Part shown: piece by piece, positions 14,873 through 23,144 of the stretch | How the letters are laid out: the number at the start of each line of letters is the position of its first letter | Numbering within the stretch: position 1 is the first letter of the stretch | From: an uncultured Bacilli bacterium | GTDB taxonomy: Bacteria; Bacillota_I; Bacilli_A; RF39; UBA660 | Assembly: GCA_910577075.1 (NCBI GenBank) | Contig: CAJTKV010000025.1 | Coordinates: 1-32,041 of the forward strand | DNA: 32,041 bases | Reading direction: 5' to 3' | Program-made: the position numbers and the translations under genes | The notes under the pieces: model-generated | Database searches by the model: none | Told to the model about the DNA's origin: nothing | Seen by the model: the letters and a program-made list of their open reading frames with translations, nothing else

Positions 14873-14902
14873 TTGACATAAATATATATAAAGTGTTATA
14901 TT
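14873..14902 (+). promoter_or_regulatory. Strong extended -10 promoter of rpsL-rpsG-fusA
   Basis: TTGACA (14873-14878), 18 bases, TATATT (14897-14902) preceded by TGt. Same extended -10 core as the secE and rplJ promoters. Confidence 0.78.
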
Positions 14903-14910
14903 ATATTCGC

Positions 14911-14980
14911 GTTTGAAATTATGGTTCTGCCTAGGTAGAACCTAGTTTTAAGGGGAAATTGATACACCAGGGTGTGTGTG
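14911..14980 (+). promoter_or_regulatory. Structured rpsL leader with two exclusive hairpins
   Basis: GGTTCT (14923-14928) pairs with AGAACC (14937-14942). The overlapping CTAGGT (14931-14936) can instead pair with ACCTAG (14940-14945), so only one can form. A second hairpin ACAC-cagg-GTGT follows at 14964-14975. Autoregulation by S7 or S12 is possible but not shown. Confidence 0.45.
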
Positions 14981-14997
14981 CATAGAAAGGAAGAATT

Positions 14998-15411
14998 ATG
15001 ACTACTATTAATCAATTAGTTAGAAAGAAAAGAGCAAAAAAAGTTTCTAAGAAGAAAAGTCCTGTATTAAATGTTGGATTTAACTCAATGGAAAGAAAAG
15101 CAACTAAGACAGATCATCCACAAATGCGTGGTGTTTGTACACGTGTTGGTACAAAGACTCCAAAGAAACCAAACTCAGCATTGAGAAAATATGCTCGTGT
15201 TAGATTATCAAATGGACGTGAAGTTGATACTTACATTCCAGGAGAAGGACACAACTTACAAGAACATAGTGTTGTATTAATTCGTGGTGGACGTGTTAAA
15301 GACTTAATCGGTGTACGTTATCATGTAATTCGTGGAGCATTAGATACTCAAGGCGTTAATGAACGCAAGAAGAGTAGAAGTAAATATGGTACTAAGAAAC
15401 CAAAAAAATAA
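14998..15411 (+). CDS. rpsL: Ribosomal protein S12
   Basis: 137 residues with ribosome site GAAAGGAAG. The decoding-centre protein of the small subunit. The loop GTKTPKKPNSALRKYARVRL and the second site PGEGHNLQEHSVVLIRGGRV are intact; the lysines at which streptomycin-resistance changes occur in other bacteria are the usual sensitive-type residues. The length is normal. It is first in the rpsL-rpsG-fusA transcript, with a strong promoter and a structured leader upstream. Confidence 0.97.
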   Translation: MTTINQLVRKKRAKKVSKKKSPVLNVGFNSMERKATKTDHPQMRGVCTRVGTKTPKKPNSALRKYARVRLSNGREVDTYIPGEGHNLQEHSVVLIRGGRVKDLIGVRYHVIRGALDTQGVNERKKSRSKYGTKKPKK

Positions 15412-15437
15412 AAAATATATAAGGAGGAAAGAAATTT

Positions 15438-15905
15438 ATGCGTAAAAGACGTGCTGAAAAGTGTGACGTATTACCAGATCCTATATATAAATCAAAAGTT
15501 GTTACTAAATTAATTAATGCTATCATGAAAGATGGTAAAAAAGGAACAGCTGAAAAGATTTTATACGGGTCTTTTGAAATAATTCGTGAGAAGACAAATA
15601 AAGATCCAATGGAAGTATACGAAAGTGCGCTTGAAAATATCAAACCAGCTCTAGAAGTTAAATCGCGCCGTGTAGGTGGAGCAAACGTTCAAGTTCCTAT
15701 CGAAGTTAGTGAGGAAAGAGCGCAAACTCTAGCTCTACGTTGGTTAGTTAACTATGCTAGAAATGGTCGTGGAAGAACAATGGCTGAAAAGCTTGCAAAT
15801 GAAATTATGGATGCTGCAGAGGGTACTGGTGGAGCTGTTAAAAAACGTGAGGATACTCATAGAATGGCAGAAGCAAATAAGGCATTTGCTCATTATAGGT
15901 GGTAA
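15438..15905 (+). CDS. rpsG: Ribosomal protein S7
   Basis: 155 residues with ribosome site AAGGAGGAAAG. Primary 16S rRNA-binding protein that organises the head of the small subunit; in other bacteria it also represses its operon. Family signature: GTAEKILYGSFEIIREKT, LEVKSRRVGGANVQVPIEV, WLVNYARNGRGRTMAEKLA and the C-terminal TGGAVKKREDTHRMAEANKA. The length is normal. It ends two bases before the fusA start, and the last codons supply the fusA ribosome site (AGGTGG). Confidence 0.96.
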   Translation: MRKRRAEKCDVLPDPIYKSKVVTKLINAIMKDGKKGTAEKILYGSFEIIREKTNKDPMEVYESALENIKPALEVKSRRVGGANVQVPIEVSEERAQTLALRWLVNYARNGRGRTMAEKLANEIMDAAEGTGGAVKKREDTHRMAEANKAFAHYRW

Positions 15906-15907
15906 TT

Positions 15908-17980
15908 ATGGCAAGAGATGTTTCAATTGATAAACTAAGAAATATTGGTATCATGGCCCACATTGATGCCGGAAAAACTACGACAACTGAAAGAATTCTA
16001 TTCTTAACAGGTAGAATTCATAAACAAGGTGAAACACATGATGGTGCTTCACAAATGGACTGGATGGAGCAAGAACAAGAAAGAGGTATCACAATTACTT
16101 CAGCGGCTACAACTTGCCACTGGAAGGGATATCGTCTTAATATTATCGATACTCCAGGTCACGTAGACTTCACAATCGAAGTTCAAAGAAGCTTAAGAGT
16201 ACTTGATGGTGCTATCGCCCTTATCGATGCTCAAGCAGGTGTTGAACCTCAGACTGAAAATGTTTGGAGACAAGCAAATGAATATAAAGTTCCAAGAATG
16301 ATTTGTGCTAATAAGATGGAAAAAATGGGAGCTGACTTCTACTTTAGTTTAAAGACTATTAAAGAGAGATTAGGAGCAAACGCAGCACCTATTATCCTAC
16401 CAATTGGTTCAGAACAAGACTATATTGGATATGTCGATTTGGTAACAATGAAGGCATATAAATATGATGGAACTGATAAACAAGAATTAGAAGAAATTGA
16501 AGTTCCTTCTGATATGACTGCTAAGGCAGAAGAGTACAGAACTAAGTTAATTGAAGCAGTAGCTGATTTTGATGAAGAACTAATGATGACTTACCTAGAT
16601 GGTGGAGAAATCACAGTAGACGCATTAAAGAAAGCTATCAGAACAGCAACATTATCTGTTGGATTCTTCCCAGTATTATGTGCAGATGCTTTAGGAAACA
16701 AAGGTACTCATACATTACTTGATGCTGTTATTGATTACTTACCAGCACCAACTGATATCGAAGCTATTGAATGTACAGATAAAGATGGAAACGATGTTAA
16801 ACGTCATCCAAGTGATTCTGAACCATTCACAGCATTAGCATTCAAGATTGCTACCGATCCTTTCGTTGGAAGACTTTCATTCTTCCGTGTTTACTCAGGT
16901 AAATTATCAAGCGGATCATATGTATTGAATTCAACTAAGGGAGAAAAAGAGAGAATTGGTCGTATTCTACAAATGCATGCAAATAATCGTACAGAGATTA
17001 CAGAAGTATTTGCTGGAGAAATTGCTGCAGCTGTAGGACTTAAAAATACGACTACTGCCGATACATTATGTGATGAAAAACACTTCTGTATCATGAAAGG
17101 TATGGAATTCCCAGAACCAGTTATCGATATAGCAGTAGAACCTAAGAGTAAAAATGACCAAGATAAGATGGCATTAGCTATTCAAAAATTGGTAGAAGAA
17201 GATCCAACTCTAAGAGTTAAGACTGATGCTGAAACAGGTCAAACTGTTTTATCCGGAATGGGAGAATTACACTTAGACATTATCGTTGATCGTATGAAAC
17301 GCGAATTCAACGTTGAATGTAATAAAGGTAGACCACAAGTAGCTTATCGTGAAACAATTACTCAAATGGGTGAATGTGAAGGTAAGTACATTAAACAATC
17401 TGGTGGACGTGGACAATATGGACATGTTTGGGTTAGATTTGAACCAAATCCAGGTAAAGGATATGAATTCGTTGATGGCATCGTAGGTGGTGTTGTTCCT
17501 CGTGAATATATCCCAGTAACTGATAAAGGTTTACAAGAAGCAATGCAAGGTGGTATTCTTGCTGGATATCCAATGGTAGACGTTAAAGCTACATTATATG
17601 ATGGTTCATACCATGATGTAGACTCATCAGAAATGGCCTTCAAGATTGCTGCTTCTATGGCTTTGAAAGAAGCTAAGAATAAATGTAAAGCTGTATTACT
17701 AGAACCAATAATGAAAGTTGTAGTAGATGTACCTGAAGAATATATGGGTAACGTTATGGGAGATTTAACAAGCCGTCGTGGTAAACCACTTGGTCAAGAA
17801 TCTATCGGTAACTCATTAAGAATAATGGCAATGGTACCATTATCAGAGATGTTCGGATATGCTACTGACTTAAGAAGTAATACACAAGGTAGAGGTAACT
17901 TCCAAATGACAAAAGATCATTATGAAGAAGTTCCAAAATCCATCGCTGATGAAATTATTAAGAAAAACAGCGTAAATTAA
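15908..17980 (+). CDS. fusA: Translation elongation factor G
   Basis: 690 residues from ATG 15908, with AGGTGG ahead. The longer frame from 15899 overlaps rpsG and lacks its own ribosome site. GTPase that drives translocation of tRNA and mRNA. Nucleotide-binding motifs are complete: AHIDAGKTTTTERIL (17-31), GITITSAATTC (switch I), DTPGHVDFT (switch II) and NKMEKMGADF (NKxD). Domain IV includes GGRGQYGHVWVRFEP and the C-terminal domain ends NTQGRGNFQM. The length is typical. It is part of the rpsL-rpsG-fusA unit; tuf follows after 80 bp with its own promoter. Confidence 0.97.
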   Translation: MARDVSIDKLRNIGIMAHIDAGKTTTTERILFLTGRIHKQGETHDGASQMDWMEQEQERGITITSAATTCHWKGYRLNIIDTPGHVDFTIEVQRSLRVLDGAIALIDAQAGVEPQTENVWRQANEYKVPRMICANKMEKMGADFYFSLKTIKERLGANAAPIILPIGSEQDYIGYVDLVTMKAYKYDGTDKQELEEIEVPSDMTAKAEEYRTKLIEAVADFDEELMMTYLDGGEITVDALKKAIRTATLSVGFFPVLCADALGNKGTHTLLDAVIDYLPAPTDIEAIECTDKDGNDVKRHPSDSEPFTALAFKIATDPFVGRLSFFRVYSGKLSSGSYVLNSTKGEKERIGRILQMHANNRTEITEVFAGEIAAAVGLKNTTTADTLCDEKHFCIMKGMEFPEPVIDIAVEPKSKNDQDKMALAIQKLVEEDPTLRVKTDAETGQTVLSGMGELHLDIIVDRMKREFNVECNKGRPQVAYRETITQMGECEGKYIKQSGGRGQYGHVWVRFEPNPGKGYEFVDGIVGGVVPREYIPVTDKGLQEAMQGGILAGYPMVDVKATLYDGSYHDVDSSEMAFKIAASMALKEAKNKCKAVLLEPIMKVVVDVPEEYMGNVMGDLTSRRGKPLGQESIGNSLRIMAMVPLSEMFGYATDLRSNTQGRGNFQMTKDHYEEVPKSIADEIIKKNSVN

Positions 17981-17990
17981 TGAATAATAC

Positions 17991-18019
17991 TTGATTTAAT
18001 ATCAAGAATTAGATAAAAT
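17991..18019 (+). promoter_or_regulatory. Promoter of tuf
   Basis: TTGATT, 17 bases, TAAAAT. A small hairpin (CTTGAT/ATCAAG) overlaps the -35. tuf could also be read through from fusA since no clear terminator intervenes. Confidence 0.5.
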
Positions 18020-18060
18020 AAATTTGTTATAAGAAAAAAATTAATTAGGAGGAAAACATT

Positions 18061-19230
18061 ATGACAAGAGAAAAATTTGATCGTAGTAAACCACACGTTA
18101 ATATTGGTACTATCGGACACGTAGACCATGGTAAAACTACTTTATCAGCTGCAATTTCTAAATTATTCTCAAAAGATAAAATGGATTATGCAGATATCGA
18201 TAAGGCTCCAGAAGAAAGAGAACGTGGTATTACTATTAACACTGCTCATATCGAGTATGAAACAGAAACTAGACATTATGCTCACGTTGACTGCCCAGGC
18301 CATGCTGACTATGTTAAAAACATGATTACTGGTGCTGCTCAAATGGATGGTGCTATACTTGTTATAGCTGCAACAGATGGTGCAATGCCACAAACAAGAG
18401 AACATATCTTACTATCAAGACAAGTTGGTGTTCCTAAAATCGTTGTTTACATGAATAAATGTGACCAAGTTGATGACCCAGAAATTCTTGAATTAGTAGA
18501 AATGGAAATTAGAGAATTATTAGGAGAATATGGATTCGATTCAGAATGTCCAGTTATTAAGGGTTCTGCTCTTAAGGCTATCGAAGGTGATCCTGCTGCT
18601 GAACAATCTATTAGAGATTTAATGGCTGCTGTTGATACTTATATTGATACACCTGAAAGAGATACAGATAAACCATTCCTAATGAGCGTTGAAGATGTAT
18701 TCACTATCTCAGGACGTGGTACAGTTGTTACTGGACGTGTTGAACGTGGTAGAGTAAATCTTAACGACGAAGTTGAAATTATCGGTTTAAGAGATACAAG
18801 AAAGACAGTAGTTACTGGTATCGAAATGTTCAGAAAATCACTTGATTATGCTGAATCAGGAGATAACGCTGGTATCTTACTACGTGGTATCGCTAGAGAA
18901 GACGTTGAACGTGGACAAGTTCTTGCTAAACCAGGATCAGTTACTCCACATCATAAATTCAAAGCTGCAGTTTACGTTCTAAGCAAAGAAGAAGGTGGAC
19001 GTCATACTCCATTCTTCACAAACTACAGACCTCAATTCTATTTCAGAACAACTGATGTTACAGGTGTTATCGAATTACCTGCAGGTGTTGAAATGGTTAT
19101 GCCAGGTGACAATGTAGATATTACTGTTGAATTAATTTCTACAGTTGCTATTGAACAAGGAACTAAGTTCTCTATCCGTGAAGGTGGTAGAACAGTTGGT
19201 TCTGGTGTAGTTTCTGAAATTATCGAGTAA
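18061..19230 (+). CDS. tuf: Translation elongation factor Tu
   Basis: 389 residues with ribosome site TTAGGAGG. Brings aminoacyl-tRNA to the ribosome as a GTP complex. G1 GHVDHGKTTL, switch I ERGITINTAHIEYET, G3 DCPGHADYVKNM, G4 NKCD, and the domain II/III signatures GRGTVVTGRVERG and PHHKFKAAVYVL. A few residues shorter than Bacillus EF-Tu because the segment before DKAPEERERGITI is reduced. Closed by a symmetric terminator. Codon choice is more regular than in the surface genes, as expected for a very highly expressed gene. Confidence 0.97.
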   Translation: MTREKFDRSKPHVNIGTIGHVDHGKTTLSAAISKLFSKDKMDYADIDKAPEERERGITINTAHIEYETETRHYAHVDCPGHADYVKNMITGAAQMDGAILVIAATDGAMPQTREHILLSRQVGVPKIVVYMNKCDQVDDPEILELVEMEIRELLGEYGFDSECPVIKGSALKAIEGDPAAEQSIRDLMAAVDTYIDTPERDTDKPFLMSVEDVFTISGRGTVVTGRVERGRVNLNDEVEIIGLRDTRKTVVTGIEMFRKSLDYAESGDNAGILLRGIAREDVERGQVLAKPGSVTPHHKFKAAVYVLSKEEGGRHTPFFTNYRPQFYFRTTDVTGVIELPAGVEMVMPGDNVDITVELISTVAIEQGTKFSIREGGRTVGSGVVSEIIE

Positions 19231-19240
19231 TAAACTATAC

Positions 19241-19267
19241 AAAAAACTCACTTATGTGAGTTTTTTC
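19241..19267. terminator. Intrinsic terminator after tuf
   Basis: AAAAAACTCAC and GTGAGTTTTTT pair almost perfectly around a short loop. The A tract before and T tract after make it usable from both strands. Confidence 0.9.
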
Positions 19268-19349
19268 TATTGTAAATTTTTGTAAAATAATAAAAATTCT
19301 CTTTTATTTCTTTTCAACTATGCTATCATTTAATTAAGAGGTAAAGAAT

Positions 19350-19988
19350 ATGAAAGAACAATTTGAAAAAAATAACAAGATAAAGATAATAGCAATGGCT
19401 CTTTTATCAATTATTATCATTGGAGCAACAATTTCCCTATTTTATGTCAATAAAAAAACAGATGATAATAAGCCAAAAGCTAAAAATCCCATCACTAGCA
19501 CAACTATACCCAAAGAGTCAGACAAAGACTACGTTGATGCCATATCAATAGACATCCCAGATTATGATAAAACAGACGATAAATATATAACATCGGGATT
19601 CACCATCTATAAAGACAATTTATATGCTAACATTGTTTCGGAAAACCTATTAAAAGAATTTAAAGATAAAACCATAACTATCAATAATGGAGAAGGATAT
19701 TTGATTCAAAAGGATATTACCCAAGTCTTTCGTGTTACCAAGGACAAAGGTGAATACTATTATATTTTTGCTATCAACAGCAAAGGAGAATTATTTTACA
19801 TCAACAATTTAGTTAATTCGGAATCTAAGAAATTTAAAGTTACTAAGGTTAGTGAGTTAAAAAATATTAAGGACGTTGTAGTTAAAGAGACATATCCTAT
19901 GTCAGCAGTTGCTATAGACAATAAAAATAAAGAGCATAATTTAGATGATATTATTGATAAATATGCCAAACTAGGAAAAGAAGAGTAA
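19350..19988 (+). CDS. Membrane-anchored extracytoplasmic protein, unknown function
   Basis: 212 residues, ribosome site AAGAGGT. One N-terminal membrane helix (KIIAMALLSIIIIGATISLF) is followed by a Pro/Thr/Ser-rich linker (NPITSTTIPKES) and then a globular extracytoplasmic domain of ~150 residues rich in Lys, Asp and Ile. No cysteine, lipobox or sorting signal is visible, and I do not recognise the domain. The layout (short cytoplasmic start, TM, STT linker) recurs in the tiny protein at 25704, so a shared anchoring style is likely. It has its own terminator at the end and is probably monocistronic. Confidence 0.75.
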   Translation: MKEQFEKNNKIKIIAMALLSIIIIGATISLFYVNKKTDDNKPKAKNPITSTTIPKESDKDYVDAISIDIPDYDKTDDKYITSGFTIYKDNLYANIVSENLLKEFKDKTITINNGEGYLIQKDITQVFRVTKDKGEYYYIFAINSKGELFYINNLVNSESKKFKVTKVSELKNIKDVVVKETYPMSAVAIDNKNKEHNLDDIIDKYAKLGKEE

Positions 19989-20000
19989 TCTTCTTTTTCT
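19976..20000 (+). terminator. Intrinsic terminator overlapping the 19350 gene stop
   Basis: AAAAGAAGA-gtaa-TCTTCTTTT; the stop codon lies in the loop. Confidence 0.75.
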
Positions 20001-20001
20001 T

Positions 20002-20030
20002 TTGACTAAAACTCTCGTTAATAGTAAAAT
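20002..20030 (+). promoter_or_regulatory. Promoter of the YitT-like gene
   Basis: TTGACT, 17 bases, TAAAAT, beginning right after the preceding terminator. Confidence 0.55.
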
Positions 20031-20046
20031 TATAATAGGTGATAAT

Positions 20047-20937
20047 ATGAAGATTGTTGATGATAATATATTAGTTCATATCACTAAGAAAAATCGTGTT
20101 AATAGATTTCTCTTTTTGGTTATTGGAGCATTCATTGTTGCTCTAATTTATAACTGCTTCATCGTGCCAAATGATTTAGTATTTGGTGGCATTGGTGGAC
20201 TTGCCATAATTGTTAATAAAGTATTTAATATTAACATTAATCTTTTTATTAATGTCGTAACCGTTTTTCTCATTATTTTATCTTTGATATTAATGGGAAT
20301 TAAACACACGAGTTATTCCATTGTTGGCTTTGCTGTCTACACTATTATGATTAATATCACATCTCCGATATCCAATCTTGTCAATGTCAAATTTGATAGT
20401 TTTCTCTTTGCGGTAATTATCAATTCTATTATTATGGGATTTGGTTATGGTCTCATTTATCGAACAGGATTTAATACTGGTGGGTCCGACTCCATCGTCC
20501 AAATAATTCAACACTTTTTTCATTTGCCCATGGGTCAGGTCTCCAATCTTATCAATGGCATAATCGTTGTAATTGGTGCTGTTAACTTTGGTTTAATTAA
20601 AACCATATATGCCATAATATTTCTCAAAATTATGAATTATATATCTGATTATATTATCTTAGGTGTTTCGACATCAAAATTATGTTACATTAAAACTAAG
20701 CATACTAAGGAAGTTGAACAATATTTACAAGATCATTTGAGTACGGGATATTCTCTTATTGAATCGACAAATGGTGTTGGCTTCTTAAGAAAACCCATTA
20801 TCTTTATAGTGGTGCCTAATGATTATTTTTATCACTTAAAAGAAGAAGTTCTAAAAATTGATGAGTCAGCTAAATTTATTTCAAGTGATTGTTATACCGT
20901 TGAAAATGGTCATATGAACAAAATAATAAAGATTTAA
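20047..20937 (+). CDS. YitT/DUF161-type membrane protein with C-terminal DUF2179 domain
   Basis: 296 residues from ATG 20047 (TAGGTGA ahead); the frame is open further up to 20002 but that part overlaps the promoter. Five or six membrane helices fill residues ~18-210, including FLVIGAFIVALIYNCFIVP, GGIGGLAIIVNKVF and YRTGFNTGGSDSIVQII, the characteristic conserved loops of the YitT family. The last ~80 residues (KEVEQYLQDHLSTGYSLIES to the end) match the small soluble DUF2179 domain usually fused to it. The family is widespread in Bacillota, and its transport substrate is not established to my knowledge. Followed by a terminator. Confidence 0.88.
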   Translation: MKIVDDNILVHITKKNRVNRFLFLVIGAFIVALIYNCFIVPNDLVFGGIGGLAIIVNKVFNININLFINVVTVFLIILSLILMGIKHTSYSIVGFAVYTIMINITSPISNLVNVKFDSFLFAVIINSIIMGFGYGLIYRTGFNTGGSDSIVQIIQHFFHLPMGQVSNLINGIIVVIGAVNFGLIKTIYAIIFLKIMNYISDYIILGVSTSKLCYIKTKHTKEVEQYLQDHLSTGYSLIESTNGVGFLRKPIIFIVVPNDYFYHLKEEVLKIDESAKFISSDCYTVENGHMNKIIKI

Positions 20938-20988
20938 GTAAATATATTTCATAAATTATTGATTAATGATAAATTTATAATAATTAAT

Positions 20989-21032
20989 AAAAAGATTGTT
21001 GAAAACTAAGCAGTAATTAACAATCTTTTTTT
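20989..21032 (+). terminator. Intrinsic terminator after the YitT-like gene
   Basis: AAAAAGATTGTT pairs with AACAATCTTTTT, then more T. Confidence 0.8.
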
Positions 21033-21053
21033 ATTTAATAATAGGAAGTTTAA

Positions 21054-21062
21054 TGATATAAT
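21054..21062 (+). promoter_or_regulatory. Extended -10 element for the AAA+ gene
   Basis: TGaTATAAT, 18 bases before the ATG of the AAA+ gene. No good -35 is visible at normal spacing, which fits an extended -10 promoter. Confidence 0.5.
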
Positions 21063-21080
21063 CTTTATAGGTGAGATTTT

Positions 21081-22151
21081 ATGTACGAATTAGAAGACGA
21101 TAAAACTGAAATTTCCAAGATCGAAGAGATAGAAGAAATAGAAGAACTTGATGATGATGTCGAAACCTTTAAAGAGGCAGAAGAAAATGTTGAAAACAAA
21201 GAAGTTATTGACAATCAAGTAAATAGCAAAGATAATGAAGTAAGTATTATAAAGATGTATGGAGAAATTCTTACAGATAAAGAATACATTACCAATCCAG
21301 CCATAGCACGTGATGAAGAGATTAAAAAAATGATTTTAGCGCTTATTACTCCCGACAAAAGTGCTTTGCTTGTTGGTAAACCAGGTATAGGTAAGACAGC
21401 TCTTGTTGAAGGACTTGCTTATCGCATTCATCAAAATGATGTTCCTGATGCAATCAAGGGATGGCGCATTATCAAAATAAATTTACCAGCTTTATTGGGA
21501 AAAACACTCGTTAACGGAACTGAGGTATCTAAACTTCAACTATTGATAGATGAAATAGATAACATCGAAAAGACTATTCTATTCATCGATGAAGTTCATC
21601 TACTTGTTGCTAAAAATGGTGGTTCTGTTGATGTCGACTTTGCCAACATGTTAAAGCCCTACTTGGACCGTGGTCGTATATTAATGATAGGTGCAACTAC
21701 TAGTGAAGAATATGAAGCCTATATCTTAAGAGATCGTGCTTTTGTTAGACGTTTTATTAAAATTGATATAGCCGAAGCTCAGGGTGATGATGTCGTTAAG
21801 ATTCTCTTGGGAACCACTCCTAAATTTGAAAAGAAAATGGGTGTTAAACTGGGGTATACCGAATTTCAAAGAGAGAGAATATTTGCCTGGATTGTTGAAT
21901 ACACGAGTGAATATAAGCGTATTTATGAAATCCAAAATAGATATCCTGATATCTGTTTGACAATGATATCTAGTGCCTTCAGTTATGCTATATTTGAAAA
22001 TGCCGATACAGTAACACTAAAGCATATCTATTTAGCTATGAAAAATACTAATTCCATTTATGATGATGCCAAAGAAAAAGCCTTACTTGACTTTAAGACG
22101 CGCTTTGCCGATATGTTAGAAAAAGAGGGAATAGACATCAATGGATTATAA
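21081..22151 (+). CDS. Single-ring ClpB/ClpC-like AAA+ ATPase with acidic N-terminus
   Basis: 356 residues, ribosome site AGGTGA. Residues 1-55 are dominated by Glu and Asp (IEEIEEIEELDDD) and likely disordered. The rest is one AAA+ module of the Clp D1 type: NPAIARDEEIKKMILALI (first helix), Walker A GKPGIGKTALVEGLAYR (99-115), Walker B ILFIDEVHLL (166-175), sensor 1 IGATTSEEYEAY and the arginine finger region RDRAFVRRF (217-225), then a short alpha-helical lid. Clp D1 rings normally sit with an N domain, a middle domain and a second ring; all are absent. It could be a regulatory or remodelling ATPase rather than a protease partner (inference). It converges on the radical SAM gene through a shared terminator. 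Confidence 0.87.
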   Translation: MYELEDDKTEISKIEEIEEIEELDDDVETFKEAEENVENKEVIDNQVNSKDNEVSIIKMYGEILTDKEYITNPAIARDEEIKKMILALITPDKSALLVGKPGIGKTALVEGLAYRIHQNDVPDAIKGWRIIKINLPALLGKTLVNGTEVSKLQLLIDEIDNIEKTILFIDEVHLLVAKNGGSVDVDFANMLKPYLDRGRILMIGATTSEEYEAYILRDRAFVRRFIKIDIAEAQGDDVVKILLGTTPKFEKKMGVKLGYTEFQRERIFAWIVEYTSEYKRIYEIQNRYPDICLTMISSAFSYAIFENADTVTLKHIYLAMKNTNSIYDDAKEKALLDFKTRFADMLEKEGIDINGL

Positions 22152-22200
22152 AAAGAGATACCTAAGAGGATTTAACTCCTTGATAAGTATCTCTTTTTTT
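22150..22200. terminator. Bidirectional terminator between two convergent genes
   Basis: AAAAAGAGATAC pairs with GTATCTCTTTTT, with an inner AAGAGGA/TCCTT pairing; A tract on one side, T tract on the other. The minus-strand gene ends inside it, so the hairpin encodes its last residues. Confidence 0.8.
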
Positions 22201-23085
22201 CATTTCTTTATCAATATCATTTAATACACAGAATTTCTTTAAAAGCCACATGGGTTCAATCAAATCTTCCTTAACTGGATCTCCGGTAATTCTATTTATA
22301 ACGATATTTTCATTTAAATATTCCAGTTGGTTAATGACAATATCAACATATTCTTCCTTTGTTAATATATGAAAATGTTCTTTTTCATATATATCCGCAA
22401 GCTCCGTATTTTTTATAACATGCAACATGTGAATCTTTATTCCGTCAATGCCTAGAGTATTGAGGTATTTAGCTGTTTCAATCATCATCTCTTTTGTTTC
22501 GTTTGGAAGACCATTTATTATGTGGACAACCACTCTTATTTTTCTTCTCTTTAATTCTTTTATGCACTTTTCAAAATTAGCTAAATCATGTCCTCGTTTA
22601 ATGTACTTTAAAGTTTCATCGTGCATTGACTGTAAGCCAATTTCCACAGTCAAAAAAGTTCTTTCGTTTAATTCACTTAAATAATCATAAACCTCATTAC
22701 TAATAGCATCACTTCTCGTTGCAATATTAAGACCAATGACATTTGGCAACTTTAAAATAGTTTCGTATTTTTCCTTTAATTCCTCTAAAGGAGCATAGGT
22801 ATTAGTATTAGCTTGAAAATATCCAATGTATTTTGCTTCGGGCCACTTTTTATGTAAAATACTGCGAACTTCATTAAACTGTGTTACCAAATCATCACCC
22901 TTATTACCAGCAAAGTCCCCGGAACCTAGTTTGGAACAAAATATACATCCACTTCCTCCGTTAACTTTATTAGGACAAGAAAAACCCCCATTTAGGCTTA
23001 CTTTAAATACTTTGGAATTAAACTTCTTTTTATAAAAACAATTAAGTGTATAATAGCGTTTATTATCAATTGTATTTTTAAACAT
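22162..23085 (-). CDS. Radical SAM protein, YtqA/YhcC type
   Basis: 307 residues, ribosome site GAGGCGAT before ATG. N-terminal signature FKVSLNGGFSCPN (Cys37) and GGSGCIFCSKLGSG (Cys47, Cys50): a CX9CX2C cluster-binding pattern that marks the TIGR01212 group (YtqA in Bacillus, YhcC in E. coli) and not the usual CX3CX2C. Later motifs: IGYFQANTNTYAPLEELK, GLNIATRSDAI, FLTVEIGLQSMHDETLKYI and HIINGLPNETKEMM. It should cleave S-adenosylmethionine; a tRNA or other modification role has been proposed for relatives but not seen here. The C-terminal ~12 residues are encoded by the shared terminator. Confidence 0.92.
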   Translation of the reverse strand: MFKNTIDNKRYYTLNCFYKKKFNSKVFKVSLNGGFSCPNKVNGGSGCIFCSKLGSGDFAGNKGDDLVTQFNEVRSILHKKWPEAKYIGYFQANTNTYAPLEELKEKYETILKLPNVIGLNIATRSDAISNEVYDYLSELNERTFLTVEIGLQSMHDETLKYIKRGHDLANFEKCIKELKRRKIRVVVHIINGLPNETKEMMIETAKYLNTLGIDGIKIHMLHVIKNTELADIYEKEHFHILTKEEYVDIVINQLEYLNENIVINRITGDPVKEDLIEPMWLLKKFCVLNDIDKEMKKRDTYQGVKSS

Positions 23086-23116
23086 AATTATCGCCTCTTA
23101 ATAATATTTTATCATA

Positions 23117-23144
23117 AAATAAGAGCAATAGTTTATTGCTCTTT
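23117..23144 (-). terminator. Terminator of the frameshifted gene, minus strand
   Basis: AAGAGCAATA and TATTGCTCTT form a 10-bp stem with a three-base loop; on the minus strand it is followed by ATTTTAT. The stop codon of the gene lies inside. Confidence 0.7.

Noticed and set aside
15899..15907. Earlier fusA start overlapping rpsG
   Set aside because: ATG 15908 has the AGGTGG ribosome site and the family N-terminus MARDVSIDKLRNIG.
22448..23035. Plus-strand open frames over the radical SAM gene
   Set aside because: Shadows of the minus-strand gene, which has a full set of family motifs.
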